From contig OX352765.1 of assembly GCA_947095585.1 (NCBI GenBank), forward strand, positions 24,272,254-24,336,253: DNA of 64,000 bases. Direction: 5' to 3'. Below, one piece after another: positions 1 to 11,690 of this stretch. The position numbers and the translations under genes are program-made. This DNA is from Nephrocerus scutellatus (lineage: Eukaryota > Arthropoda > Insecta > Diptera > Pipunculidae). How positions within the stretch are numbered: position 1 is the stretch's first letter; each line of letters begins with the position of its first letter. The notes under the pieces were generated by a model, which searched no databases, had not been told where the DNA came from, and saw nothing but the letters and a program-made list of their open reading frames with translations.

Positions 1-1185
1 ACCCCCTTATTTCAGTATCACCCAACCTCAACCCCCACACACACCCACAACATCGACAAGTAGGCCATTTTATATTTAAAATAACAGCAAAGTGAGCCAT
101 TAAACAAGCCATGATATAAAAGGATCTGAATCAGAAAGGAGCAGGTGAAACTTTAAATAACCTTTTCCCCGCCCTTAAGTTGTTGTTGTTGTTGTGTTTG
201 CTGTTGCCGCTGGTCTACAAGTTTTAATTTAGAGACATGCGATGGCGACGGTAATATGAATTCGGTGCGGTCAGAGCTCACAAAGTGGTGGCACAATGTA
301 CGCCAACAACAGCGAATACCACGAATGAGAAACAACAGCGAATAAAACACCCACATTTAATGGCCATTACTCGTTAAATTTTCGTAATTAAAATTTATTT
401 TTACGACTTGTTGTTGTTGTTGGAAAAACATAAAGAAGACTCCTCTATTTCTTGTGGATTCCTGTTGTTGTTCTGGCTGAGCTTTTACTATTCTTAGTGT
501 CATGGAGATGATTTATCTGTGTTTTTTGGTTTTGTGGTTGTGACAATTGTCTTTGTGTTTTTTTTTGTGAACTTTGGCTTCGCAAAAATAGCCGGCAGTA
601 GCGAGCTAGCAGTCGTTCAAAACGGATTTCCAATAGTTTCTCTTGCTTACAAGAGGAACTTTTGGATGACGAAATTCGCCAACGACACTAGAATCAGCAT
701 GAAAACTCCAACGACTTCATAACAGTAATGCAGAACCTCATGAGACAAGCTAAATTATATGCGAACTGAAGATGTAGAAAAGATCTTTCGAAACTGCCGG
801 TGGGAATATCAGCTCTATATCCGAAGCTAAGAGTTTTAGGACCCTAAAGAGCCCTTTGGCCAAGCAGAGGACTACGAGACCATTCATATAAACCAATACA
901 GCACAACGACCTTACCTCTAAGAAGTCCATAGAATGGGTATTTCATGATGGGTTAGCCTGAAAAAGGTTCATACAACCCTCGAATGACTTGTCAATCGTG
1001 TCAACAGGAAGGTCGCTTTGAACAAGGATGCTTCAAGTCACGGTTGATATTCTGCTGAGATTATTTATTTATTAATTAATTTTTCTCATTTTAACAAAAA
1101 GTATATACAAATAAGTGATAAAATAAACTATTAATTAGTCGTATACATATAAATGTAAAATTAACAGAAAAAAATTTGACGCTTC
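1..1185. other. AT-rich intergenic or intronic DNA, no gene seen
   Basis: No open frame here resembles a known protein. The stretch holds short TTG/CAA runs (about 179-195 and 409-421) and otherwise ordinary AT-rich DNA. It could be intron or intergenic sequence; nothing decides between the two. Confidence 0.5.
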
Positions 1186-2250
1186 ACAGGCGCCACACGC
1201 GACTCGTGACACGACTTGTACGCGGAATCTCCGAAGCACCATTAGCGACTAAGCTACTCACAAAATTTAAATTTTTTAGGGCGTGTGGAAGGTGGATAAA
1301 AGAAAGATGAGGCCAATTTCACAATTAACAAAATTCACCAAGGATCACACGTGCCACACGCGACTCTCGACACGGGTCAGAAGTGGGATCTCAGAAATAA
1401 GCCTTGACACTGAGGTACTCAGCTCTCTAGGTCGTGTGAAAGGTGGTTAGAAGGGACCTCAAAGAGCGTAACATATTTTAAAGATTAGCCCATTTTCGAC
1501 GCATCACAGGTGGCACACGTGACACGTGGGATGTTCCAAAGCCCCATTAGAGACCAAGCTTCTCACAAAATTGCAACTTTCTAGGACGTGTGGAAGGTGG
1601 TTAAAAGAAAGGTGTGGCCTATTTTATAGTTAACCCAATTTTCCACGCATTACACGCGCCACACGCGTCTCTCAACACGATATCTCAAAAATTAGGCTTA
1701 ACACATTTCCGCTCTCTAGGACATGTGAAAGGTGGTTAGAAAGGGCCACAAAAGAGTCGACGCTTGCTGGGCCATTAGAGACCAAGCTTCTCACAAAATT
1801 GCAACTTTCTAGGACGTGTGGAAGGTGGTTAAAAGAAAGGTGTGGCCTATTTTATAGTTAACCCAATTTTCCACGCATTACACGCGCCACACGCGTCTCT
1901 CAACACGATATCTCAAAAATTAGGCTTAACACATTTCCGCTCTCTAGGACATGTGAAAGGTGGTTAGAAAGGGCCACAAAAGAGTCGACGCTTGCTGGGC
2001 CTATTTCAAAGATTATCCCATTTTCCACACATCACACGCGCCACACGCTTTTCGTGAAAAGAGTCACACATTCAACTTTCACAATTTCAACTCTCTAGCA
2101 AGTGTAGAAGGTGGTTTAAAAAAATGGGGCCTATTTCATACGCGCCACACGCGACTCTCGACACGGGTCACACGCGGGATCTCAGAAATGCCCCTTGACA
2201 TTGAGCTGTTCACAAAATTTCAGCTCTCTGGGTTGCGCGAAATGTGGCTA
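1186..2250. repeat. Satellite-like tandem array of CACACGCG-bearing units
   Basis: Degenerate units share the blocks CGCCACACGCGACTC, CTCTCTAGGNCGTGTG and GAAAGGTGGTTAGAA, recurring every roughly 100-230 bp. One 228-bp segment (1544-1771) is followed immediately by a copy (1772-1999) in which I could find no difference. Units further out are more diverged. The small open frame at 1960-2316 is read-through of the repeat and is not called as a gene. Confidence 0.8.
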
Positions 2251-2319
2251 GAAAGGACTTCAAAAAAGTTCAAAAACCGACAGACAGGAAAAGTCAAGTT
2301 AAATAAAAGTTTTTAAAAA

Positions 2320-5239
2320 TTAGTTTTTCTCATTTATATAATCAAAGAAATTAAATCCTCTTATATGATAAGGTTTTGCTCTTTGTGTGTCGAAAAAATA
2401 GTAGTTACCTATCTTTTTGATTTCTCTTATTTCTCGCTCATTAAAATATGATCACATAACATAGCTATATGAGCAAATAAACGATAATTCCGGCGTATTA
2501 ATTTCTCATACTTATATAGAAGAAAGCATGAGCTGAACAACCATAATTATTACCTGAGCGGAAATAGCCATAAACGCGCACAAAAACCATATGTGGAAAT
2601 GCTATTTCCATTTTTTGCCTTCGAATATCGATCGCTCAAGGAATGAACCTTGGAGCAAATTACTCGCGCATCTAACTAAGTTCGAGCAGCTAATTCCAAC
2701 AACAATAATTAACTGCGGCAACTGCAAGTGCAATGTATACGAATACCTTTATATGTACATCGACATCAGGTGTAGCGATTAAAAATGCCTTCATTTTACT
2801 GCGAATTAATAGGCGACGTGACAAACATACGGAAAGTTGTTGATTACCGTGTGCGACAGACATCCGTAAATCTTCGCCGGTCATCGGGAATAATTAATTT
2901 ACTGCGAACAACCTCATAAATTGCTTTACTCCAATTTCAACACCTAACGACGTTGGACGAGCGGAATATTGAACACAGCGGCAGCAGTGACGATGACGGC
3001 GGTGCATGCAAATCAATCAGAATGCACTGATGGTCAGCCGGCCGTCGAACAATTCGAACAATTTTGTGCGCAACTTCCTCCGATAGATGGCGAAGGGCGA
3101 AGAATCCAAAGTCCAAACCGACAATGGTCAATCGACGGTCGTCTATCGTCTTCTATTAATAAATGCGCGCCGCGCTAAATCCCATTGATGAAGTGCAAGA
3201 AATTATATTATTACCTTATGCGCGGAGGCAAATCCCTGCCAGAAATAGCCCATAGAGACGAGCCGCATCAAGGAGCCAGCTAGCCAGTTAGCCTCGTAAG
3301 AGACGTACGCCCATCGCACTCAGGCGACTTTGCTAAATCGGTGTTTCTCCGCTGGAGGTCCAACAAGGTAACGCGCAGCCGTAACACTCCATCATTGCAC
3401 ACGGGCGCTGGAGGGGCGGCGGACGCAATCGTGTCCGTCGGCTGCTTGGTCTGGTCTGGTCTGGCGGTGCAACAACAAACAAAAACGACTAAATCGCGAC
3501 TGGAATTATTATCATATCATTCCATGCTAAACACCTCGTTAGATTATTGCATTCACATTGCGCATGGCATTTGCACATTGCACGCAAGCGCTGTGCATTA
3601 TGCTGCATGGAAGGGTGTTGTATGGCAATGGCGTTCTTCCTCGACGACGTGTATTGTTTGCCGCGCTCGAGCGCAAATGAAGCAAATAATTCCCGCCCGA
3701 TTTCTGATCTTTCGAACAGGGAAGAAAAATGAAAATGACATTCAAACGAGCGATTGAGCGACCGAGCGACGCCGAAGGACGGACGGACGGATGGACAGAC
3801 AAACGAACGAACGAACGACGAAAATTGTGACATTGTGGGTGGTCGTGGCTTTATTAAAACATTTGTCGGCGCATTAACTATCCCGCAGCACCAGCCAGCC
3901 CCAGCACACAGCAGCCAGCAGCAAGCAGAGTTAGCAGCTAGCGATTAGAATCTCTGTCACAGTCTCTGGTCGCCGCCGAGTACACTGACTCTGTCGGATA
4001 TATCTACTACCGACGATGACCAGTTGTTGTTGCTGCTGATGGAGGCAATGTTCCGTATGGACACGAAATCATAATAAAGTATCACATTCACATTCAATGG
4101 TCCGTCCGGCGGAACCGCGCGAGTACAGTGCTGTCGGGCTCCCCGCGAATCCTAGCGCTCTTCAACTAAGCTACACGCGAGACAAATGGCAATGCGCTCA
4201 TTACTTGGCAGCAAGTCGACCTTTCCTGCACAAACGCTAAGAAGTGTACTCGTATCTACACTCGTATGAATGAATGAATGAATTGTTTGGGTGGACGGGC
4301 ACGGGGAAGGGGCCCAGGCAGACTCGACGAAACCACACTGCTGCTGTGGCCACCAGATAGGAACCTTCACCTCACTCACTCACTCGGGTAATGCGCCATT
4401 CTATCGTCTTAATGGGTGGCATTATTGTTATTATTATTAAACTGTAATGTAATGTACTCTCGTGTTGTACCGCGATACTGGATAGTGCTGCTGTTCGACT
4501 GGCGGATGCTGCCTTAGCTTTGCAACCAGCAGCAGCAGCAGCAGCAGCAACTAAACACGGCAAACAGGAATGGAAAAACAACACACAATAGTCCCACTGT
4601 ACAACAACAACAACAACAACAACACCAGCAACAACAATATTATTGTTGTATGAAACATTTTGATCTCCCAACAAATTTCCCAACAATAGAGTCGTGCGAG
4701 CACGTCGTACTCTCAGAAGCAGCAGCAGCAGATTATTTCAAATCGCATTATCGAAGCGATCCCGAAAAGTTCCCGCTGTCAGGCAGCACCCATCTATTCA
4801 CATTTGAAGATGGACCATCAGGATCTGGAGAATCGCAAGATAATGAAACCATTTGCACAGCGCAAACAAAATAGCAAAGTGGCATATCATCTTGGAAGAT
4901 GTCAGCTGCTGGCTGTAACACTATAATCACTTGCGCAGCATTACTCATGCGCGCCATTCCTATTGTGTGATAACCCCGCCAAGGCGAGCCAATTGAGAAG
5001 CAACCGCTGGCTATGCGCTGTCTGATTGTGGGTGGCATTCGTTGCGGGTGGTATGCTATTGGAGTGGTGCGATGTTTGTTTTTGTTGCGTCGCTCACATT
5101 GTGCGAAATGAGATATGAACTGCACACACACACAATATTGCACTGGCAAATTGCTGGTTGGAGGTAAAACAGCCAATGATAGAGCTGTTAAAATAGATTG
5201 CATCGGAAGTCGAGAGTTTAGAAGGAAACCTTTTCAAGA
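2320..5239. other. Unique sequence, no gene supported
   Basis: Several ORFs of 60-150 codons occur on both strands, but none shows a recognisable domain and they overlap each other. The DNA is less AT-rich than its surroundings and carries GGAC/GAAC short tandem runs near 3775-3820, GAAT runs near 4267-4283 and CAG/CAA runs near 4.5-4.7 kb. Such composition is common in regulatory or 5' untranslated regions of fly developmental genes, but no exon can be shown. Confidence 0.4.
4526..4637 (+). repeat. (CAG)n and (CAA)n trinucleotide runs
   Basis: A run of CAG/GCA triplets at about 4526-4549 is followed by an uninterrupted ACA/CAA run at about 4601-4620 with degenerate continuation to about 4637. 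It lies in no supported coding frame. Confidence 0.85.
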
Positions 5240-5639
5240 CACACATATCTTTTGTTTCAGCGAAACTGATCTCATATTTGGATAAACGTTTCCTTGATAA
5301 GCAAATGACGGATACACTGAGATAATGCAGGTTTTCTTGAATGATACGTCTATAGTTTTTCTAAAGCATCGCAAGAGTGAGACGTTTTTTAAAATTCTTC
5401 TCAGTTTTCACAATGACTGCATATGAGTTGATAGGTAGGAAACGCTTAACGTCAAATAGAGATTAGGAAAGCATTAGGAATCAGTAGACAGGAAGTTTCA
5501 TTCAGCTGTGAAAAATAGTGTGCGGTTTCTGGTTTCTTAAGGAACCACGTTTTTTTAACTTCTCCTTCTCGTCTGATATCAATCCGATAACAATGCGATA
5601 TCTGATAGACAGTAATTCTACTCATAACGAGTTCGAAGC

Positions 5640-7660
5640 ACATCGTCATTCTGACAAGTCAACAGATATTCGCTGAGATAAATAACCTTACTCAGCTTGT
5701 AAATGAGCCTACAAGAACACCTGGCATTGCAAATTATTCCGCCAACAACCTTGACTTGTTCCCTACCTCTCTTCCAGAAAAATACTCCCTCAATGTATTA
5801 TCGCCTCTAGGCTCATCCGACCGTTGTGTTGTATCCGCTAATTTCTCGTTAATAAACCGCACAGTTAGAGGAAAAACTCCCAAAAAAAACAGTATGGAAA
5901 TATGAAAAAGCCAAATGAGATGGCCTTAACAAGTTCTTTGGGAGTATTAACTGATTGCTATTGTTCTGCGATAGCATTGTGAGTGCCACCACTGATGCGA
6001 TCACAAACATCATTCTTATGAGAGACTTTATCCCTTTGAGGAATAAGTCTGACAAACCAAAGGAAGATGGATGGTATGATTCGAGCTGTAAAAAGGCTTC
6101 TAGGATTATACAGGTATGCTTTTGGTTTTACAAAGTAAACTCTACTGAGGAAAACCGAATAAATTTCAAACGAGCCAGAAAGCCAGATTGCAATGCCCAC
6201 TTTCTGCGAGTCAAATTCGCCTACGGCAAAACTTGAGGTAGAAATTGCTCCAATATCCCAAAGGTAGTAAAGATGTTTGGTCGCTCGTGAAAAGAATCAA
6301 AAATATATCCCTGTCGTTTACTCGAACGCTAATTTATAATGATATTCTAGCTATCAACTCTAAACTCTAAAGTCCAATCAGCTTTCTGCGCATTTTGCAG
6401 CTAGCTCGACGCCTTCAGATTGTGCATTGATGTCGCTTGTAAACTTCTGAGTATTGAAAATTCTATAGGGCAGATTAACATTCGTATTCGTTCAGTTGCT
6501 AGAGCTTTAAATGACCTCTACAATTACGAATCCGCTGTGCCAGATGGTATATCACCCTTAGTTTTGAAGTGCTGTTGTTCCAAACTCTCATTACCATTGC
6601 GTTAGATGATTTTCTATCTATCCTATTCTTCAGGACTCTTTGCGAGCTGTCGGAAAACAGCCTTTGTCCAGCCTATACCCAAAAAAGTTAGTATAAGTCG
6701 CGTCGTCTTCTTCTTTTTCTTCATTCTGACCCATACCAGTTACATCCATTGTTTCCAAGGTTATCATGGAAGCGCTGATCAATTATCAGCTCATGAAATA
6801 TCTTGAAACTTACGAAATCCTTAGTGACCGGCAGTACGGTTTTCATGGACAACGTTCTACTGGTGATTTAATGATATATCTCACCGAAGGGTGGAACCAG
6901 TCGATATGTACATCAATTTGGTGAAAGTAAAGGTGTAGCACTCGATATTTCCAAGGCATTTGACAGAATTTGGCATCAAGTTATTTTGTTAAAAATGTGT
7001 GCTTATGGAGTCGATGATAAACTGCTTCATTGGATTAGAAGCTATCTCTTAGACCGCTAATTCAAGTTGTATTAGACGGTTTCAAGTCTAAAGAACTTAA
7101 CAAAAATGCTGGCGTTCCACAGGGATCTGTTCTGTCCCCTACACTGTTTCTCATTTTTATTACTTCCATTACTTCCATTAATTCTAATCCAATTCATGGG
7201 GGAGAAATCAATCGAGTAGAATTTAACGCTTCCAAAACCCAATATTGTCTCCTGTCGTCTAAGTAAATACTAACTCCCATGCCATTATCCATGAATAGCA
7301 CTTGCATCGAGGAAACTGAAAAACTCGCAATTCTTGGTATGTGCGTTAACGACAAGCTTCGTTAGAACGACCACATATTTACCGTCCCCAAAAATGCTGC
7401 AAAATGTTTAGGTTTTCCAACCCGGTGCAAAAAATATTTTACTCTTCTTATCTGACTACTAGGAGGTTTTTATTGACCCGAAACTTGAGTACAATTGTCA
7501 TATCTGTTATGGTGCTGTCAGCTCAGCTAGAATACAAGACCGTGCGATAAAACTTATCGGTGACGAAAACATTGCGAAATCGATAGATACGCTTGAACAC
7601 CACAGGAACGTTTTCACTGTTTTATCCCTTCCTCCCCCATCGGTGCTCAAAAAAAATAGC
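5640..7660 (+). mobile_element. Jockey-like non-LTR retrotransposon, decayed EN-RT remnant
   Basis: Translation in shifting frames recovers the order of a Jockey-clade ORF2. An endonuclease C-terminus reads LTQLVNEPTRTPG followed by LDLFPTSLPEKYSLNVLSPL (5690-5810). A linker carries DGWYDSSCKKASR (6065-6110). Reverse transcriptase pieces follow: VPDGISPLVLK (6538), ALDISKAFDRIWHQVIL (6936-6990), AGVPQGSVLSPTLFL (7105-7155) and a C-terminal SSARIQDRAIKLIG near 7520-7560. Frames are broken many times. The segment that should hold the FADD catalytic box is missing between about 7180 and 7210, where the fingers/palm text jumps to NRVEFNASKTQYCLLSSK. The 5' limit is uncertain; sequence down to about 5240 might belong. 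It cannot be autonomous. Confidence 0.85.
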
Positions 7661-8110
7661 CAGATGCATGCCACTCCAGCTCAGATGCTGACTTCTGTCT
7701 TCCAAGCGAAATGTTACTTCCATGAGTGGCACTTAAATCGAAGAAACTGAGAAACAATCTCGCTATGTGAGTTAACGAAAAGTTTTGTTGGACTGACCAC
7801 ATATTCATCGTCTCAAAAAATGCTGCAAAATGTTTGAACTTTGTGAAACGTAAAAAATATATTTGACGCCCTCTGTGCTGGCTGCTATTTATACCTAAGA
7901 CGTTTATTCGCCCATGACAAATGTCATGTCTGGCCATGTGCAACCTAAACCACCTTGCATCTATTAGCCAGAACGTAGAACCACGCAATAAAACTTATTG
8001 TTGAATGTTCGTGAAAACGGTTAACTCCCGCAGTAATGTCTTCCGCTTGTCACTGTTTGAACGCCCCACCAGATCTGCTAAAAAAAAACTATCCACTTGC
8101 ATTCGGCATC
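7661..8110 (+). mobile_element. Second, partial 3' end of the same Jockey-like LINE
   Basis: Text similar to the preceding element's C-terminal part restarts. The block near 7775-7850 (a VFIVSKNAAKCL-like segment before CGTAAAAAATAT) parallels 7370-7435. The stretch 8035-8100 parallels 7600-7660 (RNVF..LSLF..P..LLKK). All frames are interrupted. This looks like a tandem or nested second 3' fragment rather than part of the first copy. Confidence 0.6.
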
Positions 8111-8329
8111 TTCATTTATTTAACCATAATACTTCTGGCTCTTTAAATGTACATCAGTTTACCTAAAGCCCTACTTCGGACGTACTTTTAAGCCATCTTA
8201 GTTCCTCAGGCGTACAACTTGATTGAGAAATGGTAGGTAAGTAGATAGATAGGTAGATAGGTAGCTGCACTTGTTTGAGTCTCTAGCGCTTGAGTGCGCC
8301 ATTTTGATACCATTTAGGTGTCTTTAAAA

Positions 8330-8632
8330 TCCAACTTGATTTGCTTGAACATCCCAGGAATGTCTTCTGGCTGTCACTGTTTTACTGGTTTTTCTATCAA
8401 CGTTGCTCAAAAGAAATAGCCAGTTGCATTCCACCCCTCTATGAATTCAAACGCAGTACTCGCAGATCTTTCAATACTCATCAGTTTATCCTGAAGCAGA
8501 TGTTTCATGTGGTTCAGATCCTGCAGAGGTTGTTATGTGTAAATCCCAGTTTATCAGCGTGGCTTCACACCGTTTACTCCGTCCATAAAGCCAATCTCAT
8601 TGGTGACACTGCCTTCTTCGCCAATTAGCGCT
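8330..8632 (+). mobile_element. Third partial 3' end of the Jockey-like LINE
   Basis: The open frame from 8341 begins LLEHPRNVFWLSLFY and matches LEHHRNVFTVLSL of the first copy (around 7590) and NVFRLSLFERP of the second (around 8035). It continues through TRRSFNTHQFILK, the usual end of Jockey-type ORF2. The frame stays open for about 95 codons, longer than in the other two copies. It is a LINE fragment, not a host gene. Confidence 0.6.
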
Positions 8633-8639
8633 TTCTTGT

Positions 8640-11450
8640 AACCCTTTATATGACTTTGCCTGAGGCATACTCTGTGAAAAAATGCACAAAGACTTCTCCG
8701 CCTCCTCTTCCCAATGACCATGCTTGCATCTTAATCACTCACTTAAAAAAAAGTACTAGCAGGTATAATCATCGTGTTACACATACGGGGACCACATTTT
8801 AAAGAAGTTGCCTTAAATATTTTGGGTATCTCTCTGGATTATAAGACTCGTGAGACTATAATAAGCATTGTAAACTTTCTGGTTCCTTTATCTTTACCGT
8901 TTTCTATGATTCTACCCCCATGCGAAGATATCTTTAGCACTTAAGTATCTAATTATTTGAATATCCTTTAAATTTCCTAGATATGCACCAAAAGGCACTC
9001 TTAAAGGCTTTAGTGTAAAACTTTTTATTACTTGTCAGCTTTTTTTAACTGTTCACCTCTTTTTCTTCTTCTTTTCAGTAATGACGTTCTGCAATGATAA
9101 AAATCATACGATGAATATACGAATGCATGATAACAGTAAAGAAATGCAGGAGCCTGGAGGAAAGGGGAAACGATACGGAAAAGCTTTTCTTATTAATTAA
9201 CTACAGAGGGCATTAGGCTTGTACTCGTATGGGTGGATGCAAGGAAACAGGAAAATTAAAAAAATATTCACGTTGTTCTAATTAAACGCCTTTCCGCGGA
9301 AGACATTAGTGCAGGTATCTAAGGAAATTGCCGGGAGAAAGCAGAATGGCGTTATTCTTGCCATTGAAGGAGGAAATCACTGCAACAAATAATGTGACAG
9401 TGAATTATTTTTATATTTCTATTCGAATAACGTATTTATGTTCTATATGTTTATATATATATATGTGTACATATCTATTGCCAATTGCACATTATATAAG
9501 GAAAGCACATTATTCAAAGAAGAAAAGGAAAGGATTTCCCGCATATTTCTTTGCAATTTAATTAAATGTGAATATTAAGGAAAATTGGGCCGAGCCGGTG
9601 TCCTTTTTTTATTAAATCGCGTGCTAATTACGACGGAAATTTTGACATTCTTAGCTACTTACCGAAATGAAAGAGGGTTGGCATCTTCAACGAACGAACC
9701 GAACCCTCTTCAAAATTCAAAAATAAAGCCACAACAATTAATTTTGAAAATACGAACTTTGTTATTGGTGGTCATTTTTATTTAGTCAGCCAATGGCTAA
9801 CAAAATGGCTAAATAAAATCAGTTATGTGGTTGGCGATGGAAACGACAAATCCCTCGCCCGCCTTTTTTGATCACTCATCACTTGCTAATTGATCGGTTG
9901 GCGGTTATTTAAATACGCCCGTTCCTTGTGCTACTGGCCCAAAGCAGGACGCTTTAATTTGAGTTAGTGAAAAATGGAAAACTCAAACCAAGACAATCAA
10001 TTAAAAGTATGTTTGCTCCGTTAGCGCAGCGCACTATTCATTCAGTCTTTCATAGTTCTTCATGTTGCGATGATCTCTTATTGCTAGCATTGACCTGTGG
10101 TCAGAATTTCAAATCCACTTAATCGATATTATGTGTCCGCTGTCATGTTGCTATTCAGTTTAATCCATTTATACGTACGAGTATAACAGCAAACGTGCAT
10201 CTTATCTTACACACATATTCTGTTGACTTCTGCATCGCAGTTAATTAATAGCAACAATAGCACAGAGGCGAAGTGTTTTGTGGTAAATGGCGCACTCAGC
10301 GGTGTGAAATGGTTGTGGCGTCGGTAGAGAGTGCTTTAATCCTTTTTGTTCACATTACAGGTAAATCGGGACTGTTGTCACATTATCATTTTGATCATGT
10401 TTGACATATTACTATCAATATATTGGCAATGAGATGATTAATTGTCATCCTTGTGCTGGCAAGGATAATATTTTATGCGACTTGAACATACACAGTTGTC
10501 TAAGTTTAAGTGTCTTAGTGGTATGGTTGCGTATAAAGTTAGTTGTCAGTTAGTTATTAGTTTAATAGAAAGAATTTCACTGTGTTAGTGACAATTTTTG
10601 CTTAAAGTAAGAATGCAATAAAAGTTCATTGGTTTAAGGATTAGACTTATAGTATTAACATTATTTATTTAAATAGGTATTTCAAGTCCGCTGCCAATAA
10701 GAAGAACTGTACATAGAGTTAGATACGATTTAGCTATTTTTTAGAAATACATTTCGCTCGAAAGTATGCTTTGAAACGCAGCACAGGCTGTGCACGTCAT
10801 AAATGTTTGAACCAAAAGAAATTAGAGATGCCATCCGCCTGTCCTGGAGACATTAACATTAAAATCGCATCAACAACTATGCATGATGACAATATATGTA
10901 CAAATTAAATGCAAATAGTGCTTAGTAATCGAAAATAACAAGTCTACATATAAGACTCGAAAAACTTGCCATAAAATTTTTTAAATACAGAACTTTGGTT
11001 CAGATTCTACTGAGTCTTTTGATACTAAATGCTGAGGTATAACTTTGGCAGATCAAAGTAATCTTCACTTCCCCCAAAATGGTGACCAAAGGCAAAATAT
11101 AAAAACTGATGGCAGGATATAACTTTGCTGCACTTCGTTTACACTAACTAATCGGATATATCATAGTAGATAGAATTTTTCCAAGAGTGGAGTCAGTACG
11201 ACGTCAAAAGCAGGCTTTCTTCAGACGAGTATACTTAAGTTTTGTTAGTTTGATCAGTTTTCCAATTATCTGTCGACGTTGAGTATGCTTTTGACACAAT
11301 TTACCATACAATCTGGGTGGGTTAGTAGGTAGGTTGCGTGGTGATCCTTACGACACTTTCGAGAGCCTCAACTAGTCCACCATGTTGACACCACTGTCTT
11401 CGGAAAATCTATGAAAGTTTTTTGGTATGGTTTTTAAATTCACCTGTAGC
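8640..11450. other. AT-rich DNA without recognisable gene
   Basis: Nothing recognisable was found on either strand. ORFs at 9328-9561 and 9585-9785 are low-complexity and lysine/tyrosine rich, as expected by chance in AT-rich DNA. A CTTTTT(C/T)TTC polypyrimidine tract lies near 9060-9080. Confidence 0.4.
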
Positions 11451-11454
11451 GTTT

Positions 11455-11690
11455 CAGTGTGTTTTGAGCGTGACTACGTCTGCCCGCGACCTAAGAAAAG
11501 AAAATAAAGATATTCTTGTCTGTAGAACGGATATACGAACGGACATCTCAAAATCTCAAAATGGTTTAGTTCCCAAAGTTTCAGATCCTAATGATCATAT
11601 TCCAGAATTTCCATAGGAACAAATCTTATAGTCGAATCTTAGTCCTACATACCGAATTTAATACGAATCGCTTGAGAAATTGCTTTGCCT
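11455..11690. repeat. Two short dispersed repeats
   Basis: Segment 11455-11540 (GTTTTGAGCGTGACTACGTC onward) resembles 25110-25195. Segment 11590-11690 (ATGATCATATTCCAGAATTT onward) resembles 27838-27940 and 37490-37585. Each pair shares an extended match broken by point differences, so these are fragments of older dispersed repeats of unknown class. They may be upstream parts of the LINE that follows, but the other copies are not followed by LINE sequence. Confidence 0.6.

Noticed and set aside
1186..2250. Regular short repeats that could be mistaken for a CRISPR array
   Set aside because: Units are long, degenerate and without unique spacers of constant size, and the genome is eukaryotic with spliced genes.
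3341..3757. 138-codon ORF
   Set aside because: It overlaps ORFs in other frames on both strands, has no domain, and its composition follows the local base content.
4748..5203. 151-codon minus-strand ORF
   Set aside because: It overlaps other frames, shows no domain and has no splice or start context; probably chance.
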